Assembly: GCF_027409185.1 (NCBI RefSeq)
Contig: NC_084464.1
Span: 43,871,095 to 43,935,094 of the forward strand
From: Cynocephalus volans
Taxonomy: Eukaryota > Chordata > Mammalia > Dermoptera > Cynocephalidae
Reading direction: 5' to 3'
Length of the DNA stretch: 64,000 bases
In this document: positions 27,401 to 50,659 of the stretch, piece after piece
Layout of the letters: each line of letters begins with the position of its first letter
How positions within the stretch are numbered: the stretch's first letter is position 1
The notes under the pieces: generated by a model
Told to the model about the DNA's origin: nothing
Databases searched by the model: none
Seen by the model: the letters and a program-made list of their open reading frames with translations, nothing else
Program-made: the position numbers and the translations under genes

Positions 27401-30214
27401 CCTAGAGTGGTGGGATTCAAGGGGCTGAGAACAACAGGGAAAGGATGTGGAAGAACATGAGGCTGCCATCTCCCACCTGCCTTCTGCCCTCCCTTCTGCC
27501 TTTGTACTCACTTATTCTCCCCTATCCCGCAGTAGGCACCGGTAGAGTTCCTGGGGTAGAGGACTTGCCGGGGGTCTCCATACACCCAGGCTGGAGACAG
27601 AGACCAACAGATGAATCACCGGAGGGCAGAGACTTAGAGGGGAGCAGCTGTGGGTGTAGTCCCTCCCTGGGTTACTGCCCTCACCCATTGCCCCAGCTCT
27701 GGGCAGCTGGAAACTCACCCACAATCCCTACCACGATGTAACCCAAAATGAAGAGCAGGAAGAGGATGCAGCAGATGACATCTGTGCAGCTCCTGGAAAA
27801 GAAATGGGAGTCCAAGCTGGGGGAGCCTTTTTGGAGAGGATGCAGGGGGCATGGTCAGGAGGGGTCATGGTTTGGAGAGTTAGGGGATGCTGGAGAGTAG
27901 GGCACGAGTAGGTTTTATTTTATTGGATTGACTGGCAGCTGACCAGTGCAGGGATGGAACCCTGGACCTCGATGTTATCAGCACTGCGCTCTAACCAACT
28001 GAGCTAACCGGCCAGCCTCTATTTTATTTATTTGTTTTTAAATCTATTTTATTTATCTTAAAGAAAATCTTTTTCTGGGTGGGTAAACTTTCTTCTGAAG
28101 CACAATGCAGAAAATCCCATAACTCATAAGTGCTCAGTTGGGTGACTTTTCCTAAAACGCACATGCTTCTTGACTTGGGCGTAGCCTGCCCCCAAGTCAA
28201 GAAATACAACTTCTCCTAAACCTGGAAGCCCCCTGGTGCCCCTCCAGATACAACACACCCCATGAGCACCACCCTCCCAGGCAGTATTTTTTTTTTATGA
28301 GTTCCTTACTAATATTTCAGCAAATACGAAGCAAAAAGAAGACTCCACCCCGCCAAGGGCAGTGCCCAGAACTCACCTGTTCTTGATGGGGCCTCGAAAG
28401 GAGGGGTCATATTTGACTGGTTTCCCTGAGGGGCATGGGGAGGAGTGTGGAGAATGAGGCATGGGGGAGTCACACTCCCCATATCTTGCCCCTCCTGAAT
28501 CACCCCATACCCTCAGGTGTTGGAGGGGAGATAGACAGGGGCAGGCCTGGCAGGAGGGGGACACTAGGGAGCAGGGAAAGCAGGAGGGGGCCTGGTCAGC
28601 AGCTCACTGTGAACTCTGCTGGGTGGCTGTGGGGGATGGGAAGGAAGCCTAGGAAATGACCTTGATTCCTGCCCCCACCCTGGCCCATTTCTCCTTCCAG
28701 CTGGGATGTGGGACTTTGTGTCTCAGTGGCTCTCAAACCTTTATCCTTATCCCTCTGCATCCCCTACACCCTGCCCAAGACCCACACCGATCTGGAGCTC
28801 CGCAGCAAGGTCACAGTTCCTCCCTGTATCTGCGCAGGCCTTGCCTCCACCCTCTGGCCTGAGGCCATGGGTTAAGAAACTGGAGCCAAAGGTGTCAGCC
28901 CCTGCAGTAACTGGGTAGGAAGGGGACCCCTGTAGACCCCCACTCTGAAGGAGTCTCAGTCCCTAGCCACTGCCAGGCTCTGGGCGGGTAGTCAGCGTGA
29001 CACCCGAGCCCGCTGTTGAGATTGTGGACACGTCCGGTTCCTGGTCCTCCCTGAGTACACACAGGGAAGAGGTGGGGCCAGGCAGCCAGGGTCCTCTGTG
29101 GGCACCAGGGAGGGAGGACAGAGGGCTTGGCAAGAGTCTGGGAAGGGGTGGGGTCCATTCTCCCCAGGTGCTCTGGGCTCGGACTCTGTCCTTCCATGGC
29201 TCACGGACATAAAGTCAATGATTGATCTAAAGCTGCTTCAGTAAATCTACTGGGAAGTCCTCACTGCCCCTTGCCATATCTCCCTACAGGACACAAGCCC
29301 CACCTGGGGGATGTCCCTTCCTGGAGGTTCCCTCCCATCCAGACCAGGAGCTCAGACCCCAAAACCCTGAGGGACCTCTGCAGGCTGGTACCCAGCCCTC
29401 ACTGCTCATGGGATTGCAGATGCTGGTCCCCAGTTCCCACCTCAGGCTCCCAGGCCGCCTATTCCTTAGGACCTCTGGGACAGGCTCCCAGTCCCCTCTC
29501 CCCTCAGGCCTCATCCTTCACAGGAACCCCAAAAGGCCCTGCCCCTAATCCTCACAGTGCCTGAGGACAGGCTCCTACTCCTTATTCCTAAGAGACCCTG
29601 CAGCAAGCCCCACCCCCCTCTTCACAAAGACCCTTAGCCCCGACTCCTCACAGGGATCCCCAGCAGAACCCACTCCTGCCCCGACCACAGAGACCCCAGC
29701 AGGCAGACCCTCAGTGCCTTTCCCCCTCAGGGACCTGGAATCTAGGCTGAAACTCCTCCTCTTTACTGGGACCCCAGCCTCACCCCTGCAAAGCTCTGCA
29801 GCACAAGACACTCCCAACCCCTGAGCCCCATTGTCCTGCTCAGGGACCCAACCCTGCCCTCAGGACCTAGAGTCCAGGCCTGAAATCTTCCTACCTCCTC
29901 CTGGGGGCCCCAGCCCCAATTCCTCACAGACTCCCAGACCCCACCTTTACCCCAAAGCCTCCCTAGCAAGGTCTGCTAGCCCCTGAGCCCCATCCTACTC
30001 CTGGGACTCTGACTCTGCCTCCTTGCTTTGGCTCCTGTTTCCTGGGTTCTGCCCACAGGGACCCAGGACTCTCCCAGTTCCTCTCCCCGGAGATAGCCTC
30101 AGCCACCACTCTCTGCAGTCTGGCCCCCCACCCCCTCCACAGGGTCCAGTCTCCACTCCCAGCCTGGCCCCCAGCCTCACCGTAGACCTCATCTTCCTCA
30201 TGCTTTCCCCCCAT
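18488..30214 (-). CDS. SLC44A4: Choline transporter-like protein 4 / thiamine pyrophosphate transporter, 21 exons, 707 aa
   Basis: Multipass plasma-membrane carrier of the SLC44 (CTL) family, linked to choline and colonic thiamine-pyrophosphate uptake. Exons (minus): 30214-30181, 28425-28377, 27792-27719, 27590-27512, 26607-26508, 26425-26300, 26086-26026, 24582-24498, 24415-24332, 24067-23832, 23726-23627, 22862-22770, 22450-22348, 20857-20604, 20516-20422, 20316-20213, 20116-20043, 19636-19566, 19462-19368, 19289-19205, 18609-18488. They total 2124 nt. Protein: short acidic cytosolic N-terminus (MGGKHEEDEVYG), a first membrane helix near residues 34-55, a large Cys-rich extracellular loop with an NST glycosylation site, then a run of hydrophobic helices, and a lysine-rich C-tail ending KKRKK. 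Human is 710 aa. All splice sites are canonical except the 3' end of intron 12 (GG), so an intact product depends on minor-spliceosome use of that site or on an assembly error there. Confidence 0.96.
18745..18895 (+). repeat. MIR in SLC44A4 last intron
   Basis: GGTTATGTAATCTCGGTTTTCC and AAAGCCTGGAACATACCAAG match the MIR layout. Confidence 0.6.
19731..19898 (+). mobile_element. CYN dimer in SLC44A4 intron
   Basis: Forward dimer between AAAAATGAAAGTT duplicates; antisense to SLC44A4. Confidence 0.9.
21205..21650 (+). repeat. Unclassified old repeat, copy B
   Basis: AATATTAAGGAATTATTGTTAAT and GGTAATGGTATAGTGATTATG match copies A and C; hit by a CYN dimer. Confidence 0.5.
21318..21486 (+). 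mobile_element. CYN dimer in SLC44A4 intron
   Basis: Forward dimer with GTCCTTATC on both sides, inside an older unclassified repeat. Confidence 0.9.
21725..21825 (+). repeat. L2 3' end in SLC44A4 intron
   Basis: CCAGTGCCTGGCATGTAGTGGGT then TAAATGAATGA. Confidence 0.65.
22088..22320. repeat. Two MIR pieces in SLC44A4 intron
   Basis: Antisense piece TGCCAGGCATTGTACTAAGC followed by a sense piece TGTGACCTTGAGTGAGTTCC. Confidence 0.6.
22451..22769 (-). other. SLC44A4: SLC44A4 intron 12, U12-type with GT...GG termini
   Basis: The 5' splice site reads GTATCCTTT (22769-22761), a full match to the U12 consensus. TTCCTTGAC at 22469-22461 fits the U12 branch point TTCCTTRAC, with the branch A 12 nt from the exon. 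The intron ends CTATGG before exon 13, which starts GTACCTGG. Phase 2 on both sides (CT|G) requires exactly this junction. No AG exists between the branch point and the exon. The class assignment is strong; real use of GG is inference. Confidence 0.85.
23182..23280 (+). mobile_element. CYN monomer in SLC44A4 intron
   Basis: Forward monomer flanked by AGATTTGGCAATTCCT / AGATTTGGCAGTTCCT. Confidence 0.9.
23375..23515 (-). repeat. MIR in SLC44A4 intron
   Basis: GGAAACTCAGGCTCAGAGAGG antisense core. Confidence 0.7.
24771..24936 (-). mobile_element. CYN dimer in SLC44A4 intron
   Basis: Reversed dimer with a GACCTCATCATTCT duplication. Confidence 0.92.
25200..25345 (-). repeat. MIR in SLC44A4 intron
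   Basis: AGATGAGGAAACAAGGTTCA and CCACACAGCTGGAAAG. Confidence 0.75.
25444..25555 (+). mobile_element. CYN monomer in SLC44A4 intron
   Basis: Forward monomer with a tail of about 25 A. Confidence 0.88.
25790..25860 (+). repeat. L2 3' fragment
   Basis: CCCAGTGCCTGGCACACAGT followed by GCCCAATAAGTA. Confidence 0.65.
26810..27030 (+). repeat. MIR split by a CYN fragment
   Basis: GAACTTTGGAGCCAAATCAC and AACAGTACCTACCTCATGGG, resuming after the insertion at TGCCTAGAACATGG. Confidence 0.65.
26890..26945 (-). mobile_element. CYN fragment inside a MIR
   Basis: ATTAATTAATTT then GGTGGCTAACCAGTATGGGG; splits a MIR copy into two. Confidence 0.7.
27045..27225 (-). repeat. MIR
   Basis: AGATGAGGAAATCAAAGCTC, AACTTGCCCAAGGTCATACA in antisense order. 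Confidence 0.75.
27230..27326 (+). mobile_element. CYN monomer
   Basis: Forward monomer whose tail is an unusual run of C instead of A. Confidence 0.85.
27916..28018 (-). mobile_element. CYN monomer
   Basis: Reversed monomer with ACCAACTGAGCTAACCGGCC intact. Confidence 0.88.
29360..30080. repeat. Degenerate C/T-rich minisatellite-like tract in SLC44A4 intron 1
   Basis: About 700 bp in which diverged versions of CCTCACAGGGACCCCAGC and GCCCCTGAGCCCC recur at irregular spacing, almost without G-runs on the plus strand. It fills the intron between coding exons 1 and 2. The period is unclear by eye; it could be an old tandem array or simply biased intron. Confidence 0.4.
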
Positions 30215-30640
30215 GGCTCAGGCTCCGGAGTGATTGGAGCCCTGGAGACCTGGCGCCTCACCTGCTGCCCGCCCCACACTGCCCACGTCACAGCCACACC
30301 CCCGCCTGTAGTCCTGACACACTCCAGTTCCTCCTTCTCCACTCCATGCCCAGGGGAAGCCTGAGCCTGGGATGGGGGATCAGGCGCTGCTTGCTGGGGG
30401 AGCCGCAGACCTGGCACGCTCTGGTGAGAAAAGTCTTAACTTTACAAACTACCTCAACTGTTCTACACTCCATCCACACCCTCCCCCAAAGACCAAGTTT
30501 TGGGATTTGCCCTTATTTAAGCCCTTGACTGACCCTGCCCACAGTGGTCCCCCCACTGCAGCCACACCTGCCCAGCCCGCTTCCCGTCTCACTCTGCCCC
30601 TTGGACCCACATTCCCTCTGGCTGTTGTGCTTCCTCCCCA
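30215..30640 (-). promoter_or_regulatory. SLC44A4: SLC44A4 upstream region
   Basis: Short gap between the SLC44A4 start codon and the EHMT2 poly(A) site. It holds GC-rich CCCGCCCC and ACCCCCGCC stretches and CACGTCACAG (CRE-like core, near 30283-30292). No TATA box was seen. Promoter role inferred from position. Confidence 0.4.
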
Positions 30641-30658
30641 CAGCGATCACTGGGACAG

Positions 30659-30683
30659 TTTATTAGCAAACCCAAAATTTATT
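30659..30683 (-). terminator. EHMT2: EHMT2 polyadenylation signals (two AATAAA)
   Basis: Two AATAAA hexamers on the minus strand, 30683-30678 and 30664-30659, about 290-310 nt past the EHMT2 stop. Cleavage near 30640-30660 leaves about 430 bp before the SLC44A4 start codon. Confidence 0.75.
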
Positions 30684-30973
30684 GAGAACAAAAGAAACCA
30701 GTTGGCATAGAGGCCCAATTTCAATTCATCAAGCTTCAGCTGAGGATGGGGAGCAGGGGCATGGCCAGCCCTGAAGTCACCCTCCCAGGGAGGAACCAGC
30801 TCTGGGAGAGCAGGGCTGTCAGACCTCCAGGGCCTGGCTGGGGTCTCTAGTCAAGGAATGTGTGAAGGGGTAGTGGGGAGAGAAGATGGTAGCCACCCCA
30901 GGCACGGGCAGTGGCTGGGGAAGCTGATGAGCTGGTAGCCATCCGGTTAGGGAAGGGAGGGTGTGGTCCATTC

Positions 30974-44236
<13,263 letters not shown>

Positions 44237-44760
44237 CGCCGCTTGCGCGGGGGGCAGAGCCGGCGCGCGGCCGCCCCGGGTCACGTGGGCGAGGGAGGGA
44301 GGGCACGGAGGAGCCTTAAAGGAGCCGCCACGCGATTTCTGGCCATTTTCCCCTCGAGGGCGGCCTCGGAGATGGCAGTGGCTATTCGAAACTGGGGGCT
44401 GCAGGGAAGAATTCCTGTCATCCCCAGCCTCAGCTCTGCAGGGAAGCGAAACTGAGGCACGCCTGGGTCCAGATGTGGCTTCTCCATCCCTTCCAGGTTT
44501 TAGGTAACAAGCGGAGCGTCTGAGCGTCCCGGCTCTCGGCAGCGGCTGTATTTCTGTCTGGTCCGCTTGTACTTCTCCCGCCCCTGGTTGCTTTTCTCTT
44601 TCTAGTTTGTGGGTCACCAGATAGAAGACTCGGCCTCAGTTTTGGCCTCGCCTCATTTACGAGCGAGAAAGGGGCGATAGGGATCCGCGGAGAACACTGT
44701 TACTTGTGGCTGGTTCTAGCACGCTGCTTCATGTCCTCTGGTGCAGCGTTCCCTTTTTAA
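44237..44760 (-). promoter_or_regulatory. EHMT2: EHMT2 promoter and 5' UTR
   Basis: GC-rich, TATA-less segment upstream of the EHMT2 ATG. A CACGTG E-box (GTCACGTGGG, starting 44280) lies about 45 nt 5' of the start codon and may sit in the 5' UTR. The TSS cannot be fixed from sequence alone. Confidence 0.55.
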
Positions 44761-44769
44761 AACCTGGTG

Positions 44770-45640
44770 CTAAATGTCTGTTCTGTTTATGCCAGGCGTG
44801 TTACGCCACCACATGCACTAGGGACCCGGGTAAACCCCGCGGCCCGAGAGTCATTACTGTCTGGTGACGCTGCAGTAAGTAACCTTCTTTGCCTAACTCT
44901 TCACAAACACAATCAGGGAACTCTGTGGGTCCCATAAGTCCAGCTGACAACTTAAGTATGAATGATATACACCAAAATATACAACCTTGATAGCAGTATT
45001 TAGGATACCATCCCCCTAAGTGTTACGTTCTGATCAAGGTTTGGAAAATATCTGTGTGATTTCACACGCAGTATTGGACATAGGCAGGTGGTTGGGATAT
45101 GGGGCACCTGAGGCCAATTCAAGGCCTTCTGGGAACTGTAGTTCTCTTTCGTTATTATTCCGGAGCTTTCTGGGAATTGTAGTCTTCCCCGCACTCCAAT
45201 CCAAATTTAGCGGTTTTTAGGTTTCTCCAGGACATGAACCATTTTTCCCAGACAAAAAAATGCCCAAACATAGACTCCTGCTTACAGTTTCGGTGGGCAT
45301 AGCGGCCACATGTCGCTCATCCCTAGCACTGATACCAATCCCCTCAAATAGAGGAGCAGTTCATTTGTATCACCATAACTGCCAATCACTTGTGCTGTGA
45401 GGTATCTGGCCAGGTGTGGAGATTGCAAAACTAGGGGGTTGATAGGGGGAAGAGGGTTTGTCCCTGGCTAGAGGAGCGCACTTGTCACACTCCCCCTCCC
45501 CTGTTTAAGACTGGGCTCCTTCAGGCACGGGACCTGCATGAGTTGTGACCTCTGGGTATTGAGCACACAGCATCAGAGGAGGCTGTATAGGGTGAGAGTC
45601 ATACACGCAGTTGCCAGAGTATAAAGAAAAAAAAGGTTTT
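44770..45640. other. EHMT2-ZBTB12 intergenic interval
   Basis: No exon or transposon recognised; only the paired ZNF143-type motifs at 45.13-45.18 kb stand out. Confidence 0.5.
45126..45182 (+). promoter_or_regulatory. Paired ZNF143/THAP11-type motifs
   Basis: TTCTGGGAACTGTAGT (45126-45141) and TTCTGGGAATTGTAGT (45167-45182) are two close versions of the SBS motif (reverse complement ACTACAATTCCCAGAA), 41 bp apart in the same orientation. Such motifs usually sit near promoters. This pair is about 0.9 kb upstream of the EHMT2 start and about 1.4 kb beyond the ZBTB12 stop. Confidence 0.6.
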
Positions 45641-45649
45641 GTTTTCGTT

Positions 45650-45655
45650 TTTATT
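45650..45655 (-). terminator. ZBTB12: Candidate ZBTB12 polyadenylation signal
   Basis: AATAAA on the minus strand about 945 nt after the ZBTB12 stop codon. If used, the 3' UTR would include the 109-bp tandem duplication at 46.1-46.3 kb. No other gene end is nearby. Confidence 0.5.
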
Positions 45656-46077
45656 TTGTGGAAAACAAAAGCAGAAAAACTAAAACCTCAAACGCCAGAA
45701 AAAATCCTAAAAAATACGTTTTCTTAAAAAATACTGTATAAGTCTCTACTCCTCTTCCTACCCGCAAGCCCTTCTTGTGTCCTTTCTTCTAAGTGCCCGA
45801 ACCCCCCACCCCCACCACTATTCATTGTTCTTGCTATTGTACCCCCACTTCCCAATATCTACCCGGGTGCTCACCACATGTTCTCTTACCTGGCACCTCA
45901 CTTTGTACTCTCTTGAATTTCAGCAAGCCTTGTACCCACAGTCCCATTTCCCCAGCATGCAAGAACTGTCTCCCCCTTCGTTTTCTGGGATTCAGTAATC
46001 GTTTCCCCTACCACTCCCTCTCCCAAGGATCTATTCTACGCAGAAGTATGTAAGCCACCTCCTGCCAAATTCCCTCC

Positions 46078-46297
46078 CTATTCCCACCCACCCACCCACT
46101 ACCTCAAGAAATGTCAGAACCTCCCTATGGGCAGCCTTAGTCAGAAACAAAACATTTTCCAGTCTTTTTCCTGATTCTGTAGGACCCTATTCCCACCCAC
46201 CCACCCACTACCTCAAGAAATGTCAGAACCTCCCTATGGGCAGCCTTAGTCAGAAACAAAACATTTTCCAGTCTTTTTCCTGATTCTGTAGGACCCT
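46078..46297. repeat. Perfect tandem duplication, 109-bp unit, two copies
   Basis: The unit starting TTCCCACCCACCC at 46081 recurs at 46190 with no visible difference over its 109 bp. It lies in the likely ZBTB12 3' UTR. Identity implies a very recent duplication, gene conversion or an assembly artefact. A CCCA-rich stretch starts each unit and may have seeded it. Confidence 0.9.
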
Positions 46298-46599
46298 TTC
46301 CCCTCCCTCCACATATACATGCACCTCTAAGAGAAGAAAATCTTCCTTTGGGATCCCATATTCCCTTGACTTTCTCAAAGAATCCTGCTCCCCTCTCCAT
46401 CCTTTTCTCCTGCTCTGAAGAGGCAGGGTTTTCTCTCCAAGAAATCTTCCTCCCTTCTTCAGGATTTGTGTGTCTCCTCAAACTCCCCACTGTAACTTTC
46501 TGCCCCAGACCCCCCACCTCCCCAATTCTCGTGGGCCAAATAGCCCTCTTCCCACCCTGCCCAAGGGTCCCCAGCCTCCTGGCCTCCACCTCTGCCCTG

Positions 46600-47979
46600 C
46601 TAGCGGATGAGGACGTTGATCTCGGCCACGCTGGCCTCCAGCACGTTCTCGGCAGTGGTTTTGCCATGTTGCTCCTTGAGGTGCCGCCTAATGGCAGGCT
46701 TGTGGGCGAAGCGCACGTCGCAGTAGGAGCAGCGATAGGGCCGCGCTCCTGAGTGCAGGTTGAGGTGGTCGTGCAATGTGGACTTCTGCGTGAAGCACTT
46801 GCCGCAGATGCCGCACGAGTGCGACTTGACGCCGCGGTGCACGTTCATGTGGCGGTTGAGGTTGCTACTGTGGTTGAACTGCTTGCCGCAGCGCGGGCAC
46901 ATGAAGATGAAGTGCTGCGCTCGCATGTGGAAGACCAGCTTCTCCACGCCCTGGAACACTTCCGGGCACTTGGTGCACTTGATGTTCTTTAAGGGGTTTC
47001 CACCTGAGAAGCCCCCGGGCAGGGGTCCCCGGCTGCCCCCCGCCCCCAGGCTACCCCCCGCCCCCCGGGCAGCCATGGCCACTGCTGCTGCTTCCACCAG
47101 GCCGGAGGTGGCCCCCACACTGGCCCGGCCTCCCGGGATCAACAGCAGGCCCTCCCCCTCCGCGTCCTCAGACAGGCTGTAGCAGGCCTTCACTACACCC
47201 TGCGGTGGGGCTACCGTGCTGGGAGGCACACTGCTCTGGGCCAGCTCCCCAAGGTGGCCGCCCACGGAGCCTCCGATACCCAGACCCCCTCCCAGGCCTC
47301 CAGGGGGTTTGAGCCGGTGTGCCACCTCCAGGGCTGACTCCACCTTGACGATGCAGATGTCAGACACGTCCTCGTCCTCATCCTCCTCCTCCTCCTCGGC
47401 CTTCAGCTCCAGGTCCTCATCCAGCGGGAACTCCAGCTTCACGGGCCGCAGGAGCGGAGGGGGTAGAGGAGGTGGGGGTGGGGGCTTGGGGGCTGGCTTT
47501 GGGGTCCTGGCTGGAGGGAGGAGGGACTTGGTGGCGCTGACACTGCTCATGAGGCTAGCCTCGCTGATCCCATCCTCTTTGAGGCCTATTTTGGGCTCAA
47601 TGAACTGGCTGAGGGCGTTCCGGCATTTCTCCACCACGTGCTCCATCTGCAAGTAGGAGGCGGCCGTCAGGTAGTTAACGATGTCCCTGACAGCGAATTC
47701 CAGGGCGCCCGTGTAGCAGGAGAGGAGCAGGTCGGCCACAATGCGAGCACTGTGCATCAGAGAGACCTGCAGCTCTGAGCTGGGATTCAGCAGGAACTGG
47801 TCCCTCAGGAACGGCGAGCAGGCGGCCAGGATGACCTTGTGGCCACGGAACTTAAGGCTGTCGGCCACAATAGTCACGTCGCAGAACCGCTCCTCTGCGC
47901 GGAGCTGGTTCATGTTCCGCAGGGTAGCGGCCTCGTGGCCGGGCAGCTGGAAGCGCAGGACTTCCACCCCAGAGGCCAT
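46600..47979 (-). CDS. ZBTB12: Zinc finger and BTB domain-containing protein 12, single coding exon, 459 aa
   Basis: Predicted sequence-specific transcriptional regulator of the nuclear BTB/POZ zinc-finger family. Start chosen at the ATG at 47979 ([10 protein letters not shown]); the frame is open six codons further up but without an ATG, and the length then equals human ZBTB12. Domains: BTB/POZ near residues 20-125 ([20 protein letters not shown]), a Pro-rich linker, an acidic stretch ([13 protein letters not shown], about 200), Gly/Ala-rich region, and four C2H2 fingers at about 331-438, for example [19 protein letters not shown] and [20 protein letters not shown] splice acceptor (TAACCAG) at 48000-48006 implies a noncoding 5' exon upstream. 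No frame damage. Confidence 0.97.
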   Translation of the reverse strand: MASGVEVLRFQLPGHEAATLRNMNQLRAEERFCDVTIVADSLKFRGHKVILAACSPFLRDQFLLNPSSELQVSLMHSARIVADLLLSCYTGALEFAVRDIVNYLTAASYLQMEHVVEKCRNALSQFIEPKIGLKEDGISEASLMSSVSATKSLLPPARTPKPAPKPPPPPPLPPPLLRPVKLEFPLDEDLELKAEEEEEDEDEDVSDICIVKVESALEVAHRLKPPGGLGGGLGIGGSVGGHLGELAQSSVPPSTVAPPQGVVKACYSLSEDAEGEGLLLIPGGRASVGATSGLVEAAAVAMAARGAGGSLGAGGSRGPLPGGFSGGNPLKNIKCTKCPEVFQGVEKLVFHMRAQHFIFMCPRCGKQFNHSSNLNRHMNVHRGVKSHSCGICGKCFTQKSTLHDHLNLHSGARPYRCSYCDVRFAHKPAIRRHLKEQHGKTTAENVLEASVAEINVLIR

Positions 47980-47999
47980 TGTGGCGGGGGTGGGCAACC

Positions 48000-49180
48000 C
48001 TGGTTAGGAAGGAAATCGGTCACAGACAAAGATCTTTGGCTCTCCGAAGCCAAGGCTCCAGTCCCCTTGCCCCCATTCTTGCCCGGCCACCCAGCATCCG
48101 ATCTCCCAGTCTTCAGGCCTCTTCCTCAGTTTCCCCAACCCATGGGAGGTGCTGTCCCTCTGAGAGGAGGGAGGCGTGGTTCCCGGGGGCGGGGCAGCGG
48201 CGTCCACACCCCCCAGTCCGGCAGCCCGCGAGGATGGGGCGAGCCCGCGCGCTCACAGAGGAGGACAGAGAAAGGGAGGACAGAGGCCTGGGACTCTGGA
48301 CTCGGGGTGGCCCCGGTTGCACTCTTCTCAACCCGCCCCCTTTACCCGCTGCCTCATTCCTCCGCCCCCCCTTACACGTTTGCACGCGCCTTTCACGTCC
48401 TCCCCCCGCAACCTGCACGCATCGTGCACGCCTTCCCCACGTTCAGAGCTCCGTGGCACGCCCCCCAGCCCCACGACCCAGAGTGCACGCGCCTCTCACC
48501 TGGCCCGGTTCCGCGCGCTGTTTTTTTTCCCCCCTATTTCCCCCACCCCCCCGGGGCCGCGGCGCCCCCCTCACACGGGCAGGGCCTGATTAGCGCGCAG
48601 GCGCGGGGGTGCACGGGGCGCGCGCGCGGGCCCGGCTCCGCGTGGGCGTAAGGGGGAGGGGCGGGGGCGGCTCGTGCCGTGTGTTCCAGGCCCCGCGCGC
48701 GGCGGCGTCGGCGAGGACTCCGGGAGGAGGAAGAGGGGAGGGAATTAAAGGAGCAGGATTCCCCCCTTCCCGACCCCCCTTTCTTCACCAGCACCCCCAC
48801 GCGGTTAAAGGGCCGAACGGCCTTGCCTCCCCTTTGGCCGGGATTATTTGTCCGCCAGAGCGGAAATACGTTCCACACCCCCCTCTTTCTCGCTCCCCCT
48901 CCTCTGTGCCTCCGGGCCCCACGGCCCGTCTGCGCGTGCGTGCCAAGTGCCGCGCGGAGGCCCTTTTGCTCGGGCCCGCCCCCCGCTCTCTGCGGCTGCT
49001 GTGCTGCCAGCTCTGCGCCCACCAGCGCGCGCGCCCTACCGACCGTCGTCTGCCCTGGAGTCCAGACGGGCCGCGCCGCCACCTGCTCCGAGAGGTGGTG
49101 CAGCTCGGACCAAGCTGTGTAGAGCGGGACCCACCCAGTGACCGCCCGCGGCAATCAGAGCAGTTGGTTGCTGTTGCCCA
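48000..49180. promoter_or_regulatory. ZBTB12: ZBTB12 CpG-island promoter region
   Basis: Dense CpG sequence 5' of the ZBTB12 coding exon, ending abruptly near 49.18 kb where AT-rich DNA begins. It must hold the noncoding first exon and TSS on the minus strand; a divergent plus transcript is possible but unsupported. Confidence 0.6.
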
Positions 49181-50190
49181 CGCGTGTACTCCCTTAGTAT
49201 CATAGTTCCTCCGGCCACACTTCCAGACGTTTCCAACTCTTCTAAAGCTAGTAACCACCCTAGCCCTCCTGGCCTACAAGGTGATTCTAATACCCTCAGC
49301 TTCCCTCCACTCTGTGTACAATCATTTAAGATTACACCCGTCCTCTCCTCCGTTCTCAGAAATGATCTCAACTTCTTACCTAGGCAAACGCCCTCCACTT
49401 GTGCTGTCGATGACCTTGCCCATTTCACCTGTACTTTATAATTAACCCTAGGACTAATTCTTCTAATTTTCCGATTATTTATATTCGTATGATTCTATCT
49501 TTAATCTTTCCACTGCACGTGTTCCTCCCATCCCTTGCTCCTCCTCTGACAACGTCAGGGCTATACCTCGCTGAACTAAACCTTCCCTCAACTCTGCCCT
49601 TCGGCTTTCTCTTTCCTTGTCACTCCCAAACTAAGCTGCAATCTCTACACCTTCATCTCCCGCACTTAAGAGCTTCTTTAAGGCCGGTCCCTTCCTCTTC
49701 CTTGCACTCCTACTACTCATACTTCCTCACCCATCCAAGTCCCTGTGAAGATGCCGCTGTTTCTGCCAATTGGGTTTGTTTATTATGTCCTCCAGGAGAC
49801 TAGAGCATTCTCCTTACATCTCAATTTTGATGAAGGTGCTTGTCATATATTGTGTTCAATATCTGAGATTGTAAACTTCTTGATAGCAGGAGTTATGTGG
49901 TGGGTTATGTTTTGCAAATAAAAGTCATGCAATAGATGACTGACTGTTGATGTCATTTTTCTTTGTCTCAGCCAGTATCCACCCATGAAAAGTTTGTTTC
50001 TGACTTAAGCTGAACACCCAAACTCAAGGGATGCTGTTTGGGTAGGGGCAGTGTTTAGGTGGTGCCTTGACTCTTTACCTATCCCTTTAAAATTCTCTGA
50101 CTTTTATGCCCCCACCCAGTTCTCTCTATTCTAAAATGCCCCCTTTGTAGAAATCTCCTTTTGTAGTCAGGCCATGTAGATTCAAAGAAG
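49180..50190. other. Gene-free stretch beyond the ZBTB12 island
   Basis: C/T-rich unique-looking DNA with an L2-like end near 49855-49935 (TTGTAAACTTCTTGATAGCAGG). No coding signal. Confidence 0.5.
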
Positions 50191-50194
50191 AACA

Positions 50195-50400
50195 TAGGCT
50201 TTTGTGTTAGACATACCTAGGCTCAAAGCTGTATTTCTCTGTGTACTAAATGAGGGCCCTTGGGAAAATTACTTAACTCTCTGAATCACAGTTTCTTTGA
50301 ATTGAAGGCCCTGATTCTTCATAGGGCTAATGTAAGGTGTAAGTGAGCCTGACATACAGTAGCTCGGAATCAAAGGTAGCTCTTTTTCCCTTTGCCTCAT
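50195..50400 (+). repeat. MIR
   Basis: CTTGGGAAAATTACTTAACTC and GAGCCTGACATACAGTAGC. Confidence 0.65.
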
Positions 50401-50558
50401 TGAGAGACAGACTATGACATTTTCAAAAGAAACTTTACTAAAAATTGTTTTCCTGTTTAATCTCTTTTTCTCCTCATTGCCAAACTTCTCAAAAGAATAG
50501 TTCACATTCCATTAAGAATAGAAATACAAAAACTGTCAAATTGAAGCTCAGAGTTTGG

Positions 50559-50653
50559 GGCTGGCTGGTTAGCTCAATCGGTTAGAGCACAGCCTTATAA
50601 CCTGAAGGTCATAGGTTCAGATCCACATACTGGCCAGCCACACACAGAAAAAA
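50559..50653 (+). mobile_element. CYN monomer
   Basis: Forward monomer GGGGCTGGCTGGTTAGCTCA. Confidence 0.88.
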
Positions 50654-50659
50654 GGATTA

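Noticed and set aside
46137-46667. 176-aa minus frame overlapping the ZBTB12 end
   Set aside because: Different frame from ZBTB12, low-complexity, runs through the tandem duplication.
47980-47997. Upstream start of ZBTB12 giving six more residues
   Set aside because: That codon is TTG, not ATG; the ATG at 47979 gives the family's usual N-terminus.
47839-48651. 270-aa plus-strand open frame and several overlapping ones
   Set aside because: Shadow of the ZBTB12 5' region and its CpG island; no domain.
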